Part shown: positions 14,565-17,462 of the stretch, piece by piece
Layout of the letters: each line of letters begins with the position of its first letter
Position numbering within the stretch: position 1 is the stretch's first letter
Source of the DNA: Dehalococcoidales bacterium
GTDB lineage: Bacteria; Chloroflexota; Dehalococcoidia; Dehalococcoidales; Fen-1064
DNA length: 17,462 bases
Direction of reading: 5' to 3'
Assembly (NCBI GenBank): GCA_028712845.1
Contig: JAQTPO010000027.1
Coordinates: forward strand, 1 to 17,462
Program-made: the position numbers and the translations under genes
Notes under the pieces: model-generated
Database searches by the model: none
What the model was told of the DNA's origin: nothing
The model's input: only the letters and a program-made list of their open reading frames with translations

Positions 14565-15454
14565 CTGATGCGCTAATTTCAATCATATTACCGACCTACA
14601 ACCGTGCATACTGCGTGGGGCGAACAATAGACGCCATATTGTCACAAAGCTACCATAACTGGGAGTTGATTATTTGTGATGACTGCTCCCCCGATGAGAC
14701 ACAAAAAATCGCCAATTTTTATTGTCAGCATGATAGAAGAGTCCGCTACCATCGCAACCACAAACGTCTGGGTTTACCTGGCAACCGCAATCAGGGCATC
14801 AATTTATCACTTGGCAATCTCATTTATTTTATTGAAGACGATGTCGTATTAGAACCGAACTGTCTGGAAAAACTTTTTCGTGCTTTTAAACAACTTGAAA
14901 CTAATGGTATTAGAGTGGGCGGTATCGGGCCAAGGACATTTGAACCGCCCAAAAAAGGTAAATTATTGCAGTTGGAACGGCAGGTAGCGGGCAGGGCGCG
15001 TCAACGTATGAAGATACCCGCTTTCATCGACAGATGGACAGGGTTGATGTATCAGAATTTTGCCCTCGATTGCAGGGATGTTATGGAGACAGTGCTGGTG
15101 CCTTCATGGTCATTGTTTGATAAAAAAGCCGTCAGAGCCGTCGGTGGTTATGAAAGCTCAGCCTATAACCGATTCAATTTTTCGCATGAAGAGACAGACC
15201 TTTTTGTTAGATTAAAGAGAAGCGGGTATTCTCTTTATTTTCACCCGGAAGCGATAGCACACCACCGGCATGAGTCCCGCGGTGGTACCAGAACATCGCC
15301 ACTGAAATACTATTATTATTACCTGGGCGCGCATCTTATCTTCCTGCTCAGGAATTTCCGTTGGAAAGCCGGTTATATGATACCCGCGTGTCTGGCATTT
15401 CTTACCTTCAACGTACTCCGCAGCAGCCCGGCATTAGTGATGAACAGAGAATAG
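14561..15454 (+). CDS. Family 2 glycosyltransferase 3
   Basis: 297 aa. The GT-A domain starts ISIILPTYNRAYCVGRTI, with LIICDDCSPDET, and the metal-binding position reads EDD (92-94 in YFIEDDVVLEP). NRNQGI and GGIGPRTFEPP follow. The acceptor-side acidic motif is HEETDLFVRL (209-218), and a histidine-rich stretch (AHHRHESRGG) comes next. The C-terminus has a tyrosine run (YYYYY, 250-254) and hydrophobic segments near 255-263 and 272-285, so peripheral or shallow membrane attachment is likely. The family uses nucleotide sugars to extend glycans. The ATG overlaps the upstream stop (ATGA), with a G-rich site (GGGGGTGGG) before it. It is the last gene of the operon; no clear terminator hairpin follows. 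Confidence 0.92.
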   Translation: MTDALISIILPTYNRAYCVGRTIDAILSQSYHNWELIICDDCSPDETQKIANFYCQHDRRVRYHRNHKRLGLPGNRNQGINLSLGNLIYFIEDDVVLEPNCLEKLFRAFKQLETNGIRVGGIGPRTFEPPKKGKLLQLERQVAGRARQRMKIPAFIDRWTGLMYQNFALDCRDVMETVLVPSWSLFDKKAVRAVGGYESSAYNRFNFSHEETDLFVRLKRSGYSLYFHPEAIAHHRHESRGGTRTSPLKYYYYYLGAHLIFLLRNFRWKAGYMIPACLAFLTFNVLRSSPALVMNRE

Positions 15455-15521
15455 TAACACATCCGTCACTGTCTAAAGTAATACGACAATTTGTAACATT
15501 CAATTTTCACTCTTCATGGAC

Positions 15522-15549
15522 TTTTCACAATCTTTCATAGTAGTATAAT
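15522..15549 (+). promoter_or_regulatory. Promoter candidate for the 7TM histidine kinase
   Basis: A perfect TATAAT (15544-15549) lies 16 nt after TTTTCA (15522-15527, 4/6 to the -35). Transcription would begin near 15556, about 53 nt before the ATG at 15609. The 154-nt gap after the glycan operon makes an independent promoter likely. Confidence 0.5.
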
Positions 15550-15608
15550 ATCGCATAACGATGAGCTAACACAGGCAAATCAAAATTTTCAATATAGAGA
15601 TAGTATTT

Positions 15609-17450
15609 ATGAATCTTTTTTCTTTTATTTCTCTGCTCACTTTTGTTATTTATCTTTTCATTGCAGTTATCACATGGACAAAGAATCCCAAAGGCGCTAT
15701 TAACAGGATTTTTACACTGTTCTGTGTGCTTCTTGCATATGCTGCTTTTACAGAATTCGGATACCGCCAGTCAGATAACAGTGAAACAGCGTATTTCTGG
15801 ATAAAAGCAAACGCTTTCCGTCCTCTGGCATTTTCCGTGTTAATGCACTTCGTACTAGTCTTCACCGGGCAAACTAAACTGATGAAAAACGTGTTTACCT
15901 ATATTTTAATATATGCTCCCTCGTTTGCCGTATCTTTTCTATCATTATTCACACATCTTCTTATTTCCGGGGTGGTAAAAGAATGGTGGGGTTGGACATA
16001 CATTCGCCAGGCGGGATTGACCAGGGATATTGCGCAGCTCTGGTCTTTCTGTCTGACAATATTAAGCCTGTATTTCTGCTGGCGACTTTATTCCAGGGCT
16101 GAAGGCATGCAGAGAAAGCAAGCCTTTCTGGTCGCAATTGGACTCACGGTTACATCACTCGCTTCTCTAATTGGCGATGAGCTACTACCTTTCTTAAATA
16201 TCTCTTTCCCAGAATTGACTGTCTCTTTTAGCGTTTTTGGAGCCATATTTATTCTTTACGCAATCTGGAAGTATGAACTGTTTGCTCTGACCGCATCAAC
16301 AGCTGCACAGGAGATTATGTCAACGATGTCGGACTTGGTACTTTTGGTTAATCCCGAAAGAAAATTACTGATAGTTAACAGAGCCGCGTTAGAAGTTCTG
16401 GGATATAAATCAGAAGAATTGATCGGTCAATCATTGGAAGTAATAATAGATGAAAAAAATGAGGCAACCGAATCTGATGTTGGTAACACCGTCAATCTGC
16501 TAACACAGGGCGAGATACATGATATTGAGATAATATTGAAGACAAAAACAGGTCATGGCATTCCTGTCTCCGTAGCAACATCGTTGGTCAGAGATGAAAA
16601 TGGTAATGTAAGAGGTTCGGTTTGTATCGCCCGTGATAGCACTGAACGTAAGCGTGTGCAAGAGAACCTGCAGCATCTTTACGAACGTGAAAAATATCTG
16701 CGACAGGACCTTGAAAAAGAGAGTAGAAAAAGAGCTGGTTTCATGCGGGCTCTGGTACACGAACTGAAAACTCCATTAGCCGCAATAATGTCTGCCAGTG
16801 AATTACTGGAGAATGAAAAGAAAGACCAACTTGCTACAAACTTAATCAGGATTATCCGCCGTAGCGGCTCTAATCTGGACTCCAGAATTAATGAACTCTT
16901 TGACTTGGCACAGGGTGAAATCGGCATGCTCCAGATTAAGCCGGTTGTGCTTGATCCACTGGTAATTCTTCACCATGTCAATGACAGTATGTCTCCAGCG
17001 ATTGCAAATCAACAGCAGTCTCTAGTATGGGAATTGCCAACTTCATTGCCTCAGGTTGTGGCTGACAAAGATAGATTGCAACAGATTCTTTTTAACCTGA
17101 TTGATAATGCCTCCAAATATAACATGGATGGCGGAAAGATAACTTTACGCTCTGCCGTAAATGATAATTATCTGATAATATCCATTCACGACACCGGTAG
17201 AGGGATTCCTAAAGAGGAACAATTGAACATTTTCAATCCGTATATCCGTCTGGAAAGCGGTAAAAGGCCTGTCGGGGGATTGGGCTTAGGGTTGGCAATC
17301 TGCAAAATGCTGGTAGAGCTTCACAAAGGTCAAATTTGGGTGGAGAGTGAACTCGGCAAAGGTAGCGCTTTTACCTTCACTTTACCGCTAGCGACAGAAA
17401 AAGATATTCTCGCCCAGAATGCCGAGGCTATGCAATATCCTCAATATTAA
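15609..17450 (+). CDS. 7TM-PAS sensor histidine kinase
   Basis: 613 aa, complete. Residues 1-225 hold about seven membrane helices (roughly 4-24, 33-50, 70-87, 95-118, 143-160, 170-190, 203-222), matching the 7TM N-terminal region of a known histidine kinase group. A PAS domain follows (about 240-345, ending CIARDSTERKRV), then a coiled coil, the HisKA domain with H384 in ALVHELKTPLAA, and the ATPase with N496/N500 in FNLIDNASKY, DTGRG (528-532) and GLGLGLA (557-563). The H-box type usually pairs with OmpR-class regulators. No regulator lies immediately upstream; one could start past 17462. ATG at 15609 has a weak GAG site. It is on the same strand as the glycan operon but has a separate promoter candidate, so control of envelope synthesis is possible but unproven. 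Confidence 0.94.
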   Translation: MNLFSFISLLTFVIYLFIAVITWTKNPKGAINRIFTLFCVLLAYAAFTEFGYRQSDNSETAYFWIKANAFRPLAFSVLMHFVLVFTGQTKLMKNVFTYILIYAPSFAVSFLSLFTHLLISGVVKEWWGWTYIRQAGLTRDIAQLWSFCLTILSLYFCWRLYSRAEGMQRKQAFLVAIGLTVTSLASLIGDELLPFLNISFPELTVSFSVFGAIFILYAIWKYELFALTASTAAQEIMSTMSDLVLLVNPERKLLIVNRAALEVLGYKSEELIGQSLEVIIDEKNEATESDVGNTVNLLTQGEIHDIEIILKTKTGHGIPVSVATSLVRDENGNVRGSVCIARDSTERKRVQENLQHLYEREKYLRQDLEKESRKRAGFMRALVHELKTPLAAIMSASELLENEKKDQLATNLIRIIRRSGSNLDSRINELFDLAQGEIGMLQIKPVVLDPLVILHHVNDSMSPAIANQQQSLVWELPTSLPQVVADKDRLQQILFNLIDNASKYNMDGGKITLRSAVNDNYLIISIHDTGRGIPKEEQLNIFNPYIRLESGKRPVGGLGLGLAICKMLVELHKGQIWVESELGKGSAFTFTLPLATEKDILAQNAEAMQYPQY

Positions 17451-17462
17451 TACTACTATTCA

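Overview
The window is bacterial DNA of moderate GC, densely coded, with short overlaps and Shine-Dalgarno starts. Thirteen protein genes are supported. I see no RNA genes, CRISPR array, insertion sequence, integrase or phage gene. The gene mix (many PAS/GAF sensor kinases, LuxR-type response regulators with a GASGYxLKDSD receiver signature, a 7TM kinase, cobalamin-type radical SAM enzymes) resembles Chloroflexota, perhaps Dehalococcoidia-like metagenome genomes. That placement is an inference from protein style, not something the sequence proves.

Left part (79-9208, all minus strand): a two-component signalling block. Read in the direction of transcription (right to left) it holds a soluble triple-PAS histidine kinase (7301-9208), a stand-alone CheY-like receiver (6718-7131), a NarX-type GAF kinase with a degenerate receiver at its N-terminus (5087-6631), a NarL-type regulator close behind it (4431-5072), a second NarL-type paralogue about 70% identical (3421-4110), a membrane hybrid kinase with a C-terminal receiver (836-3196), and an OmpR-type regulator coupled to it by an ATGA overlap (141-839). 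A 15-bp perfect hairpin with a T tract (79-111) ends the block. Promoter-like sequences inside it suggest several transcripts rather than one.

Middle (9331-9992): a three-helix membrane protein of unknown function on the minus strand. It is followed by a gene-free divergent region with a TTGACT promoter candidate and three CTGGATA direct repeats just before the next operon.

Right part (9993-15454, plus strand): a tight five-gene operon, GT2 - GT2 - B12-type radical SAM - B12-type radical SAM - GT2, with ATGA or 1-nt overlaps at three of its four junctions and a 5-nt gap at the other. A likely role is building and then chemically remodelling a sugar-bearing lipid or surface glycan: glycosyltransferases add sugars and the radical SAM enzymes methylate, rearrange or otherwise modify the product. 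Known precedents for the pairing are HpnI/HpnJ (bacteriohopanetetrol cyclitol ether) and archaeal calditol synthase. The substrate here is unknown. This operon is the best candidate for an undescribed system in the window.

Right end (15609-17450, plus): a 7TM-PAS histidine kinase with its own promoter candidate. Its response regulator is not seen and may lie beyond the window.
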